From Rostratula benghalensis (Eukaryota > Chordata > Aves > Charadriiformes > Rostratulidae): DNA of 64,000 bases. This document shows positions 1 to 10,700 of the stretch, in pieces. The notes beneath the pieces were generated by a model. The model saw nothing but the letters and a program-made list of their open reading frames with translations. It did not search any database and was not told where the DNA came from. How positions within the stretch are numbered: the first letter of the stretch is position 1; every line of letters begins with the position of its first letter. Position numbers and translations under genes: made by a program. The stretch lies in assembly GCA_013399305.1 (NCBI GenBank), contig VXAI01000049.1, forward strand, positions 2,844,425 through 2,908,424. Reading direction: 5' to 3'.

Positions 1-99
1 GCTCTCACTAGAGACAAACTGATAGCTGTCACTCTGGGGGACTGGTTTCGTACTTGTGAGAGGTGAATTGGCATACATTATTTGTTTTTATTTTCACAG

Positions 100-236
100 G
101 TTCCATTGAAAAGGCCCAGAAGCTGAAGGCTTTATCATTTCCTACTCAAGAAAAACACCAATTCAAGCCAGCGAGTAGTTTGATTGAATGAGGGCAGTGA
201 CACAAGTCCATAATGGAAGTGTTTTGAAAAAGAGAG
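100..236 (+). other. candidate exon (stop-containing or non-coding)
   Basis: A pyrimidine-rich stretch ending in tttttattttcacag (about 85-99) makes a strong 3' splice acceptor. 137 bases later, agag|gtgagt (donor GT at 237-238) matches the vertebrate 5' splice consensus. In the frame that skips the first two bases the segment is open for 29 codons and then meets TGA at 189-191; the other two frames stop earlier. It could therefore be the last coding exon of a gene entering from the left, with its 3' UTR either continuing or spliced at 237, or an exon of a long non-coding RNA. I do not recognise the short peptide (it starts SIEKAQKLK). A 30-codon open frame is not significant alone. The paired splice signals are what make the segment stand out. 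Confidence 0.3.
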
Positions 237-3200
237 GTGAGTGCTATTTTTCTTTCAAAATTTGAGTGTGGTCACATGAGAGGAAATGAATAATCCGGTA
301 AGCAGATAGCCCTAAAATTAGAACCATCCCTCAAAGCTGTGGGCCAGTGCTCCCTGTGTTAAACCTGTCATTGGTTCCCTATGAGAGTGTCCCCCCAGCA
401 AAGGAGTTTGTTTGGATCTGTGCAGGAGGAAGAGAAGGTAGGAGACGTCCTTGGTTCTGGGCTTTGATGACTCCTTTGCAGTACAATGGCACGCTAAGGA
501 TGTGAGTGTCTGTGTGGGGTGTGGATGTTGCTGAATGGTAGATCTGCTCATACGGCCAAGGAGCCCAGCTCACCCAGTCCACAGGGACTGCCGGAGCACT
601 GTGCCGCAGAGGGAGGTCAAAGTCAGGGGGTGGGAGTGACAGCCTGACAAGGTCAATTGAGGAGACAGGCTTTTAAGTGGGGGTTAATAATTGCTTGTGT
701 AAACTGCAGAGAGGAGATGATGGATTTTTCCATTTACAGATCAAGGCTGGAAGTATTTCAGGAAGATGTATTTTCAGCACATTGTAGTTATGGGGATTGA
801 TACAGAAGTAACTGAATTAAAATCAGATGTAGGACCAGGATGGCTGATGGCCCCTGTAGACCTTAACATTTTTTAAAATGTTAAACTGAAACCTCTCTAC
901 GTTAGGGTTTGAACAGCACATCTCATGGACTTGTAACCATCCCAGGTGACATTAAGGTTTCAAATGGAACTGTAAGGTTTGTGTGAACCCGTGTTGCACA
1001 CCCGAGGACAGCTGGCTGTCCAGTGCTTGCTTGTGTAATGGAGATACCCAAGCAGGGGACATGAGCAGTTAAAACAGCTGTGCTGTGTGTGAAAAGAAAA
1101 AGGCGCGTCAGTGAATATTAAAAAATACCAGCTAGTCATAGAAGGCTATACTGTCTTCTGGTTTCAGTCCCACAGACAGGGGTTTAAGGCCCTCACATAA
1201 ATCCTCCTGAAGTGCAGGGCTGAGGGAGTCCCCCTGGCTTCAGCAGGATCATTTTGAAGAACGGGGTAAGTGATTCGTAGTGGACTGGGACAGAGAGGTG
1301 TGGTACCTACAACATGGTCATCATTTCCATCTAAGGCTCTTTTTCAAGCCCTGGTAAAACTTGAACTATAAAGGGGAGTATGTAATAAGAATTTGGTGAA
1401 GGGAAAAAAAAAAAAAAGCAAAATGTGAGTCTTGTGCTTCCCCTTCCTCCATGAAGCTTCATGTGGGCTTTGTACAAGCCCAGGAAATGTACATGGAAGT
1501 GGTCCCCAGTTAGGGATAAGTAGTGCTGTTGGAGCTACAGGGTGGAATAGGATCAGCCCCAGGACAAAACAATGTCACTTCTGTCCAGGTAGAAATACTC
1601 ACCAAAGCCTGTCCTTTGGATTCCTATCACCCAGCCAGCAATGTTGAACCATGCTGTTTTAATGTTCCTAGGCAGAAGTTTAAGTCAGTTTACAAAAAAC
1701 CCCAGATGGTGTTTTAACTTTCTGGGTAGAAAAATGTTCAAGTAGAAAAAAAAAAAAGTATTTACCCAAACCAAAATTCATTTGCCATTACATGGAAAAG
1801 TGGAGTCTCTGTGGCATTTGCAGTGTTTTGGGATGGCCTTCCATACATTACATCCAAGGTCTGCCTTACATGGTCACAGATTGGTCTGGGTCACAATTAC
1901 CACAAGAATTACTTGAATACCATAGCAATTAAATATTTGCATAGCTTATTATCATACTCTAAATACTAAATGATTCTGTCAAATATTCTCAGATTCGACA
2001 GTGACCTGCAGACTGTGCACTGCATTTGCTTACATATATAAACTACTAGTGTTTTTAGGAAGCTATAGTTTATTAATTCATTATTATTTTATTGATGTTC
2101 AATTGATGTCTTATTAAATGTAAATTAGGTATTAGGGAATAATAATTTAATGGGACAAGGCAGGTGAGATTCCCTCAGGATAGTTTGTAATGAAGCTTCA
2201 AATTGTTAATAATCCTCTCATAAATAAATTACTAAGGGTGAAACAAATGCAAAAATACTGAACTAAGCTATGAAAATGTTAAGTGGTGGTGAACAGACGT
2301 TTGATCTGCTGAGAACTGTGTGTGATAACCCACACTTGGCATTGTCAGGTCAGTCAGAATCCCATCACCGCTCCCCACTCCTTCCAACCGTTAGTATTCC
2401 GGCACCTGCCTGCCCCTCCCGCCCCTCCTTACGCCAGGCTGTTCTGCTGGCAGGCCCTGTGCTCTGCCTGGGAGCAGAGTTAATTTCCGACACTCAGCTG
2501 ACCTCCGAGGCACTGCAATGACAGGGCCGCAGCAGCCCGGAGCGCTGCAGGGTATCCCGCTGTTCGCAGGGCTGGTGGGGAGACCGTGTACCTTCCTGGG
2601 CAGTTGTCTGTGAACTCTCCTGGGAGAAGGCGGGGGCGGCGCTGGCTCTTTGACCAAACTGTTAGGCGTGGAGAAGGACACATCCTCTCACTTAGCTGTC
2701 TTTCATCTTTTCCAGGGGAGACACATCTCCCAGTTGCTTCTCTGATTTTTCTTGAAGACTTAGCAAGGCGACCATCGGTCTCCCTCAGATAAAACAAGAA
2801 AGAAAGGAGAAACCTGCCCTTATGTAAGAAAAGAAGGGCTGCAGAGGAGGAGCGGGTTCTCTTAGTGCAAATTATTTTCTGGATTTTTTTTTTGATCCCC
2901 AGCATCCTGCAAAGGTCTGAAAGGATCCAAACCCCATGTTTCTTCAGTAAAAACATCACGGCTATCCCCACTTTTAAAGACAGAGCTAAATCCCAAGGGA
3001 GTAATCGGTATAATCTGTATTTTGTACTTGGTGCACTGGGAATTGCAGAAATGCAGCCCTTGGTAAAATGCTGCTGGTAATCTGAAGGGTTAAATCACGC
3101 AGCAGGTTAGGAAATGGAAAGCAGGGTAGTGCCTAAAATATAAAGTACCAAATTTCTGTGAGTGGAAGTAAGGGATACACAGAACTCTGGTAATCTGGCC

Positions 3201-6200
3201 CCATGACCACAGTGTTACATGGAAGTGGTGCGGACACAGGCATTCAGAGCAGGATTTCAGATGGATTCAGTCTGAAATTCCGGCACAAAGTCATTTAGGG
3301 CAGCTTGAGAGATGGTTTTCCTGTACCATCAGAGCTGCGGGCACTCCTGTTACTCGTGTGGCGGTTTTAAAAAACAACAAAATTTTTTAGAACACAAACA
3401 GTTGGTTTAGTCACTGGCTTAGACTTTCACCTAAAAATATATTCCAGGTGTTTGATGGGTATTGTGTGGCCCAAAGGGCTGCAAACTAGAAATTTGGCTT
3501 AAACAAGGTACAGAAAAAGACAAAGGTGCTGCTGTTCTGATGAAAGACCTTGGTTGCTAGGAAGAGAGTATTCAAGTGTCTGCTTATGTTTTCTGGGGTT
3601 TTAACAGTGTAGAATAAACAGATAACACTGTGTCTTTTAAATAATGTTTGTTTGGTTTTTTTAAATAGCGAAAATGTAACCTAATGAAGAAATTGCAGTA
3701 ATCACATTTCCTCAAATATTGAAAATTACAATATCTCTGTAATTAAAGTGCTGTATTTTTCAAACATAAATCTGCTGGCTAGTACAATTTTATGTATTTT
3801 TGTGATTAGAGATTTTGAAATGAACTTGCTGGTGAAAACCAGAAAATCCTGATGCCTTTCGCTAACAGGGTAAGGGCAGAGAAGTCCCTTGTGTGATCTG
3901 CAGCATCCAGACCAAAATGATGTTCTTTCTTTATGGTGCTTGTGCATGGGTGTTCCTGTGTGTCTGCCAGGAGACCCATGGATACGGAAGGCGGATCCAG
4001 TTTGAATCCTCTTTATCCCTGGTGTGCCAGTCCAGCCTGATCTGGTGGAACTGTTGGTGCTGGCGCTTTTCTGGGAAGACAGGTTAAGCAATTGCTTGGG
4101 TACCAGATGCCTGTTTCTTCCTCCTTGACGTGCCTGCACAGGTCCTGCCCTGCTCCTGACATTGTTTGCACACTCTCCACATCTCTTGTGACTGATGTCA
4201 GCGTGACAAAAAGCCCTTCCTGTGCTTGCTGCCATGGATGTCGGAGCGCTGAGAGAGGCAAATACATGGTTTGTGAGATCCCTGCTACTTTCTCATTCAG
4301 GAATAAGAGCCATCTCCAGGCAAGTTTCAAGATTGGGACTTTTCTTGTTGATGTTTATGCAAAGCTGTTGTTATAGTTGAGGGAACTTACCTGTTTATGT
4401 AAGAACTGAAAAATGAAATAGATGGTAAGTAGGCATTTCAGCTGTTTGGGGCCCAGTGTAGCTCTGGTGTGTGTACGTAAAGCAGGGCTGAGGGAACACA
4501 GTGAGTGTCCTGCAGCCTCCAGAGACACCTACAAACAAAGGTGGGGTTCTGCATCTGCCCTTGTTGTCCTTTAAGAGCTGCTGTTGTAGTGGTGATTCTC
4601 CATTCAGCGCTATGTATGGGGAGGTGCAGTAGAGGGGTAATGCTTACAGTAACTGGTACTCAAAAGGAAACAAAAGGCCAATAATGCAAGATTATCATTA
4701 AGTACCAAATATAATTTGTCAAAGGTGTTCCTGCTAAATTAGATGGAGACAGTGTTTTACCTGATCAATATCTCCTCAGTGACTTCAGTATGGCCTTGGT
4801 AGCTTTTGGCTAACGAATACAAAGAGCTGTGCTGTAGCCTACGCTTGAACAGCAAGAGCAAAGGACCCAGTGAATTACTAACGCTGGGCTGTGGGCAGAA
4901 ATCCCTGTAAAACTGGGGTGGGCAATGTCCAAGGGTCGGAGCAGGTACGAATCACTTCTATGGCCTGATGAGCTATGAAGCCCCCCTCATACATCAGCCA
5001 CAGCCAGAAGTGCAAAGCTCAACAGCAGACTGAGCTCAGTAGTAAATATTACAGCTCAAGGAGTACAGGACCTGGTTCTTGGAGATGTTAATGGAAAAAC
5101 ATCTACTGACTTCATTTGGAGTTTGGGGGTTTGGCGTTCAAGGCTGTGCATTAAGTATTTTTACCCAGCTGTTACCCATCCTTGTCTGCACATCTTAGCC
5201 TCATTCATTCAATTAGCAATGTAATGTGGTCTTTGTTCAACTTAACACTGTAATACATTTATACTCAATGTTACTGTGGGGCAGCTCCAAGTCAAATACT
5301 GTTATATTTCAAAATACAAGGTGGCAATGGAGAAAGCAGGTGTTGTACAACATAGGGGCAGCCTCATCATAGGAAACAGCATTTCAGTTCAGTTTTCAGA
5401 GGTGGTATTTTCTGCATCAAAACTTCATAGTAGTCTTCTCACAGAAGCAAGTGGCTCATTGCTGGTTTTCATAAGATGTCACCACCTGACAGGAGTCCCT
5501 GACTCTGGCAGCACACCCTTTCATCTACGGAGATGAAGGCTCCTGGACTACAGCAACCCTTAAAAACTTGCCCCAGATCCAAAGAAACTTTTTTTTGGAC
5601 TGGGATCCAGGCATCCTGAGTCCGGCCAGCACAACTTACCCTTGAGGCCGGGCTAAACCTGTCTCCAGTAGCTCCTAGAAGGTGAGGGTGAGACATAACA
5701 CAGGCATTACAGACCCGTGCATGCAGCAGCCCCACACCTGGCTGGAGACAGCTCTGCAGTGGGAGGGTTTGTCACAGCTGCATTTTCCATTAGACTATGC
5801 TAATTTTTGCTGCAACAGCTGTATATCACCTGACAATTATTCTCTCCAGTCTCTTGGATTAACTTTACCTGTGGTTGAGTTCAGATACAAGGTAGCTGAT
5901 CGTGTAACAGGCCTTTTCTCATTTTTTTAAGCTGTATTAATGTAATTTCTTAGGTGTCACCGTGTCTTTTTCAGCGTCAATCCATTGTGAATTGTGCACA
6001 CACAGCAGAGAAAGAACAGACCCCACCACAGCCTGTGAGCAGCAAGACATTTCAGCTGGATGACTGCAGAAGAGGTTTGCAAGACGGCCAGTATTTTTTT
6101 ATATTCAGAGTTAAATAGAGCAATAAGATGGAATTTAAGCTTTAGTGCAATGGATTGAGGCTCTTCAGTCAATCAAATTATAGTTCAATCAGTTCATTTT

Positions 6201-6688
6201 AATCACTTCTCTGGAGAGAAGTAAACCCCTACGTTGAAGAATATGCAGCAATTTTATTGATGGAAAGTTTAATTGTTTCATTTTTCCTTACCGTCTGTAA
6301 CACACTAGACTTTTAATCAGTGGGAACTGAAGTTATAATGAAGTAAAGTCCACTTTCCACAGTTCACAACTAGCTGAAAATAATTGGGTTGAGACTCCCA
6401 TCCAGACAGTGTAATGCCTCTGGCATTTTCCTGAAAACTACACTTAATTGCTTTGCTGATGTTGTTAAGTGGTCCTGAGGGGGATGAAGTAGTAAAGCTG
6501 CCCACATATGCAGGGAAACAATACACAAAAAAATGTCTTACAAGGTCCTTAAAGGAGGACCATCTAGTGACTAGAAGACAGCGTGTGGCTTTTTTTCCCC
6601 TTTTTCTATACCAGAGAGAACACACAGGAGAGGCTCATAAAATAAATTGTAGAAATTCTATAAACACTAACACTATTTTTATTTAAAG
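237..6688. other. non-coding tract, moderately GC-rich, no recognised gene
   Basis: This tract holds no interspersed repeat that I recognise and no convincing gene. A14 lies at 1404-1417 and an A-run near 1746-1757. A locally GC-rich stretch with scattered CpG lies at about 2400-2660. An A+T-rich stretch with several TAATT-type motifs lies at about 1900-2160. The longest open frames, 2480-2971 (minus, 163 codons) and 3726-4235 (minus, 169 codons), overlap open frames on the plus strand and show no domain, so I treat them as chance. If 100-191 is a terminal coding exon, the first 3.4 kb here would be its 3' UTR. Confidence 0.6.
3613..3662 (+). terminator. possible polyadenylation site
   Basis: AATAAA at 3613-3618 is followed by a GT/T-rich stretch (about 3627-3662, including tgtgtctttt and tgtttgtttggttttttt). 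That is the layout of a vertebrate poly(A) signal with a downstream element. It would suit a plus-strand transcript ending here, possibly the one suggested by the exon-like segment at 100-236. AATAAA is common by chance in A+T-rich DNA, so this is weak without transcript data. Confidence 0.3.
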
Positions 6689-6759
6689 GCAGAAATCTCG
6701 GGACTAGAGGTTCAGAAAGCATCAAGGCAGACCTTCTGCAATCAAACCAGCAACTGAAG
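6689..6759 (+). other. candidate internal exon
   Basis: The acceptor cactatttttatttaaag ends at 6688, and the donor ctgaag|gtgag starts at 6760. The 71-base segment is open in one frame throughout: two leading bases, then 23 codons ending flush with the donor. I do not recognise the peptide. Sites of this strength occur often by chance, so confidence is low. A small CpG cluster begins about 30 bases downstream. Confidence 0.18.
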
Positions 6760-6784
6760 GTGAGCCCTGCTCACTTGGCATTTT

Positions 6785-6862
6785 TACACCGGAGGCGGGT
6801 TAGCGCGTGCTGCCCGTCCGCAGCACCGTGGGCTGGGGACCAGATGTACCCGTGTCCCCAGG
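6785..6862. promoter_or_regulatory. small CpG cluster
   Basis: Eight or so CpG dinucleotides fall within about 75 bases (around accggaggcgggttagcgcg and the following cccgtccgc). That is much denser than the flanks. It is too short for a classic CpG island. It could be an unmethylated regulatory patch or simply local GC richness. Confidence 0.25.
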
Positions 6863-9839
6863 GAGGAGGGCAGCTTGCTCCCTGTGCTCTGAAGTGACAG
6901 GACATGAGCCAGCTGTGAGCTGAAAGCCACGTCAGGGCAGCAGAGGGATCAGCAGGTGTACCCTGTTAGGCTCTAAGCATAGCCAGGGCAGGAATAACAC
7001 TTTGGAATTTCTCCTTAGTGTGTCTGTGGGAAACCCTCCTTAGGTGAAGGGTGTTTCTTTAAAAGGATGAGGGGATACACTGATACAACAGTACATGAGT
7101 TATCTAACAGAGAAAAACACTCTTCTAGGACACATGAATTAGGTGGTGCCCATGACTTGAATTCAGGGTTGGAACTGGAGCTGCTTAGAAGTGAGGACAA
7201 TAAGGCCACTTTAGCTTTATGCAAGCGTGTGTGCGTGTTCCTTGGTTATTTCCATACGGAGGCACAGTTGAGTGTCAACAGCCTGACCTTCCTCAGCTGG
7301 TACCTGTAAACTTCACTATGGTCCTTGCTTATTGTATTCTTGCTTTCACAGGCTCTGAGCTGAACAACCACCCCCTAATGACTTTGTAGAAAGGCACAGA
7401 CAAAATTCAGGGACTGAATTCTAAACCTGAAATCTTAAAGAGTTCCCTTAACCCAAAATCTTACTCTGGGGGCCCATCCAGAGCCTCCAAGTTGGTACCT
7501 CAAATTTTGGCCAGCAAGGCTCTCTCAGCACTTAAAATGATGTAACTGAAACATACTTAAGTCTAGAGACAGGACTGGAGCACCTTGGCACGTAGCCCCA
7601 CGTTAGCCTGACTGATCCGTGTGATATTAATAAGCTTTAACACCTATTTCTCCTGTGGCAAAACAGTAACCTCCCTGTGCTGGAACCGCCAGCCATCTGC
7701 CAAGGAGATCAAGCTGTCAGCTTGGAGAGAGCACTGGGAGCAGACCACTGTGTCCAGCTCACTCTGCCTGCCTGCCTGTGGGAGAGCAGCTCAGCAGCAG
7801 CAGTTCCTGTGGTCCTTTTGTCAGACGAGTGACGTGGTATGGAGCAGTTCTAGCAAAGGAGGACTGTGTTGTGACAACTGATTGGAGACTTTGCTTGGGT
7901 TTTTTTTTTTTTTTTAATTTTTACTGAGGCCAAAGGACTGCAGGGATCAGGGCAAATTTCACTGCAGAGGGAAAAACCAACCTGGTGCGTCTGGCTGGTG
8001 TAGAGGGTACTTTCCCCTCCCTCTTGGAGACGAGGTGGCTGTCCCAGGAGGAGGACTGTTCCCTGGAGATGGTTCCACACAACACCGTGTAGCGCTGCTG
8101 CCCGGCTGGGTCCTCCCCTGGCTCTGAGTGGAAACGAGAGCGAATGATTCGAGACACGTTCTCCTGATCTCATGTTCCGTACGGTCACACCACAGTGCGT
8201 CCTCCAGACAAATCCAAAATGCATCTTCCTGTACAGGCACAAATCTGACTGTTCCCCTAAACTGTTCACATGGAAAGATACAATTCACATGGTTGTCATG
8301 AAAGCCAGCGTACGGATGTGTTTGTGGAAGTGTGTCAGACACCGTATGTCAGTAACGGGCCTTTGAGATGGTGGGGTCTGAATTGCTTTTAACGACGTGT
8401 GTTTAAATGTAAACATCTGTTCTGTGTTGGTACTCCAACGTCGCTATTTATGTCTGTGTTTTTCCTTAACTAACAGCTTGATCTAAGCCCAGGGAAGGTC
8501 TGGGATTCATCCTGTTTTTAGAGAAAGGCAGTTTTTGTAGTATCTCAGCACGTGGCCAATGTGTGTACCTTTTCACAGACTAAAAGGGCATTTAAAAGAG
8601 ATATTCTTTTTTTTTCCCCCCTTTCAGAAACAGGGAAAAAAAAATCAGTTTCCAAGCAAAATAAAAATTTGATATGACAAGAAGTTTGTAAAATGAAAAT
8701 ATTACTGTTTTAGTGTTGGTCAGGGTCTGTAATGTAAGGATTTCCTGAAAAGCAATCCGTGCAAGAGCGCTTTGTTAAACCGTGGATTGGTTTTACCCAG
8801 AAACTTTTCTGGTGCAGTTAAAGAACTTGCAGTGTAATAAATGACTTAATAAAGGGATGAAATAATACACTGTGGTGGTTAGGCTATTCATTACACACGT
8901 GTGGAACTGAAACCCAGTGTCACAGCAAAGGGATTCAAAAGCAGTTATTGCAACTCATCAATCAAATGAGCCACGGGAGCACCGTTCAGGACGCTACAGG
9001 CAGCCAAAAAGGCACGGTTTGGTCAAAGGAGAACAACAGCTCCCTGTTACAGCAGAACGACAGGAGATGTTATGAACCACCTGGGAATACCTGGAGCGCC
9101 CACAGGCGGGTGTCTGTGCTGAGGTACAGGAGTTGCTTAAGAAACATCTCAGAGTGGTCAGTGGGGTTGGACTCACCGGCCTGGTGGCAGGAGGAGGCTC
9201 CAGAAGGAAGCAACTGCAGTGACAAGTGTCCCAACGGAGGTGCAAGTAGTTCTCCAGCAACTGTCTCAGCTGAGCAGACGATCTTGCTCTCACGGGTGTC
9301 CCACGACTGCTGGTCTGTACCTTTTGGTAAGAATTCACCCTATTTAGCAATAAATAACAAATGTCAGCTCTTGGTGGGGTTACTGCAGCCTGACTTTTGT
9401 TTGCTGTTTGTACACCTGGGCTCAGGCCTTAAAACCCCATCACGTGTTACATAAGAAAATGAAATTTGTCTAAATCCCAAAGCTTTGTATTGTTGTCACA
9501 GAATCGTAGCATTTCACAGGCACTGCTTAAAGCAAAACGAAGCATGAAAGCAGTGGTGCTGGAGGCAGTGGCTAGTTAGTAAAAAATGTCCAAAGTCACC
9601 CAAACTGCACCTGCGACAATGGCACAGGAGGTGCCCGGGCAAGAGGAGGCACCTGGGCAGGCCTCGGAATCAGTGCCACCTTGTGGCACTCCATGAAATT
9701 AAACCCATTCCCCCCGCCCCCAGCTACAGTAACTGCCCATGTCCTCAGAATCCACCACGGATTTAAAAACCCCCCAAACCTGCGCGTGGTAAATGCTATA
9801 AACCCCAGTTAAGGATATGTAGATTGGGCCATAATTTCT
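6863..9839. other. non-coding tract with CpG patch and T16 run
   Basis: No gene or repeat family is recognised. T16 lies at 7900-7915. About ten CpG sites lie between 8080 and 8195, around agcgctgctgcccgg and gattcgagacacg. The open frame at 8948-9454 (plus, 168 codons) is opposed by one at 8994-9350 on the minus strand, and neither shows a domain. A phrase near 9498 (cacagaatcgtag) faintly resembles a CR1 tail but is too short to call. Confidence 0.55.
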
Positions 9840-9990
9840 GCAGTTGTGCATGAGCAGCTCACAGCACCTGAATGATTAATGAGGCAAATGCCGACCAATT
9901 ATGGATCGCTGAAGGTGCACTGTGAGTTGCATGTAATTATAAATCCTGAGAACAGATGGAAAACTCCGCACCATCAAAGCCCGCTCCTTA
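9840..9990. promoter_or_regulatory. candidate conserved non-coding / enhancer-like segment
   Basis: A dense set of motifs occurs within 150 bases: CACCTG E-box (about 9865), gattaatgagg and TAATTA-type homeodomain cores, gaccaattatgg (CCAAT box) and gtaattataaat. The segment sits immediately left of a GC-rich block. This is motif reading only; without cross-species alignment it remains a guess. Confidence 0.2.
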
Positions 9991-10400
9991 TTAGCCGTGT
10001 CCCGCTCTGTGCAAGCGCCGTGGCCTGGCTGGGGGGGGGTTGGCTGCCTGGCCCGGGCCCAGCTGCACCCCAGCCCTGGGGCTGGCAGGGACCCTTCCCC
10101 TGGGAAAGGGCCAGGTCACCCTCCCTGCGCCCCCCCCAGCCACGGGGCAGGTGCTGGCTGCGGCTCCGAGGGCCTTGCCCCTGGCTCTGGCTCAAAACAG
10201 CAACCCCAAAAGCACCCACCCAGGGGGAAGCCCCACAAGGGCAGCAGGAGGTTGCGTCTCAGACTCGGGCTGCCTTTGTCACTTACCAGTGCCAAACGTG
10301 TCACTTACCAGTGCCAAACGTGTCACCAGTGCCAAACGTGTCCCTCCCCATCTTTTGATGCTCCTTCCCGGCACCAGCCGTGGCTCTGCCCCACTCAGTC
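9991..10400. other. GC-rich block with G and C runs
   Basis: The block is strongly G+C-rich compared with both flanks, with G9 near 10029-10037, many GGG/CCC runs and relatively few CpG. Several overlapping open frames on both strands (for example 9879-10358, 9997-10470 and 10040-10411 on the plus strand) arise from the scarcity of A+T-rich stop codons and are not gene-like. A minisatellite lies inside at 10278-10339. Confidence 0.7.
10278..10339 (+). repeat. 22-bp minisatellite, 2.8 copies
   Basis: Two perfect 22-base copies (10278-10299 and 10300-10321) are followed by a third at 10322-10339 that lacks four bases. The shared core is ccagtgccaaacgtgt. The first two copies contain acttacc, which on the minus strand reads as a ggtaagt splice-donor-like motif. 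Identity between copies implies a recent origin. Confidence 0.95.
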
Positions 10401-10499
10401 ACCTGTGCTGATGGACTCAAGAAAAAGATTCTCCGAACAACTCTCCTGCTGTCCTCACTCACCCCAATAGGTGGGAAGCACTTAGAGCCTTCACGTTGT

Positions 10500-10700
10500 C
10501 ATTTTATACACACACTAACCACAGAACATACAAATAAGTAAATATGTAACATGATAGACATATAGAACAGTATAATATAAACATGAAACAAATACAAATA
10601 TAAATGAGTACCTGTGTAAAATGTAAACACATAAATACGCATATAAATATACAGCATATATAACTACAAATTATATAACTACAAACAATACACAATACTG
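10500..10700. repeat. A+T-rich simple-sequence tract
   Basis: The tract is almost entirely A, T and C in loose ATA/ACA words, sharply bounded by GC-richer DNA on both sides. It includes a 15-bp near-perfect tandem pair (atataactacaaa core) at 10658-10672 and 10673-10687. It resembles an old, decayed microsatellite. Confidence 0.7.

Noticed and set aside
2480..2971. 163-codon open frame on the minus strand
   Set aside because: It lies in a GC-richer stretch with opposing open frames and reads like low-constraint sequence.
3726..4235. 169-codon open frame on the minus strand, the longest in the window
   Set aside because: It overlaps open frames on the other strand, has no recognisable domain and no convincing splice or start context, and its length is expected by chance in DNA of this composition.
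8948..9454. 168-codon open frame on the plus strand
   Set aside because: It is opposed by a minus-strand frame over most of its length and has no recognised domain or flanking exon signals.
9879..10470. Three overlapping open frames in the GC-rich block
   Set aside because: G+C richness lowers stop-codon frequency in every frame. The proline/glycine-rich products include the minisatellite and are not gene-like.
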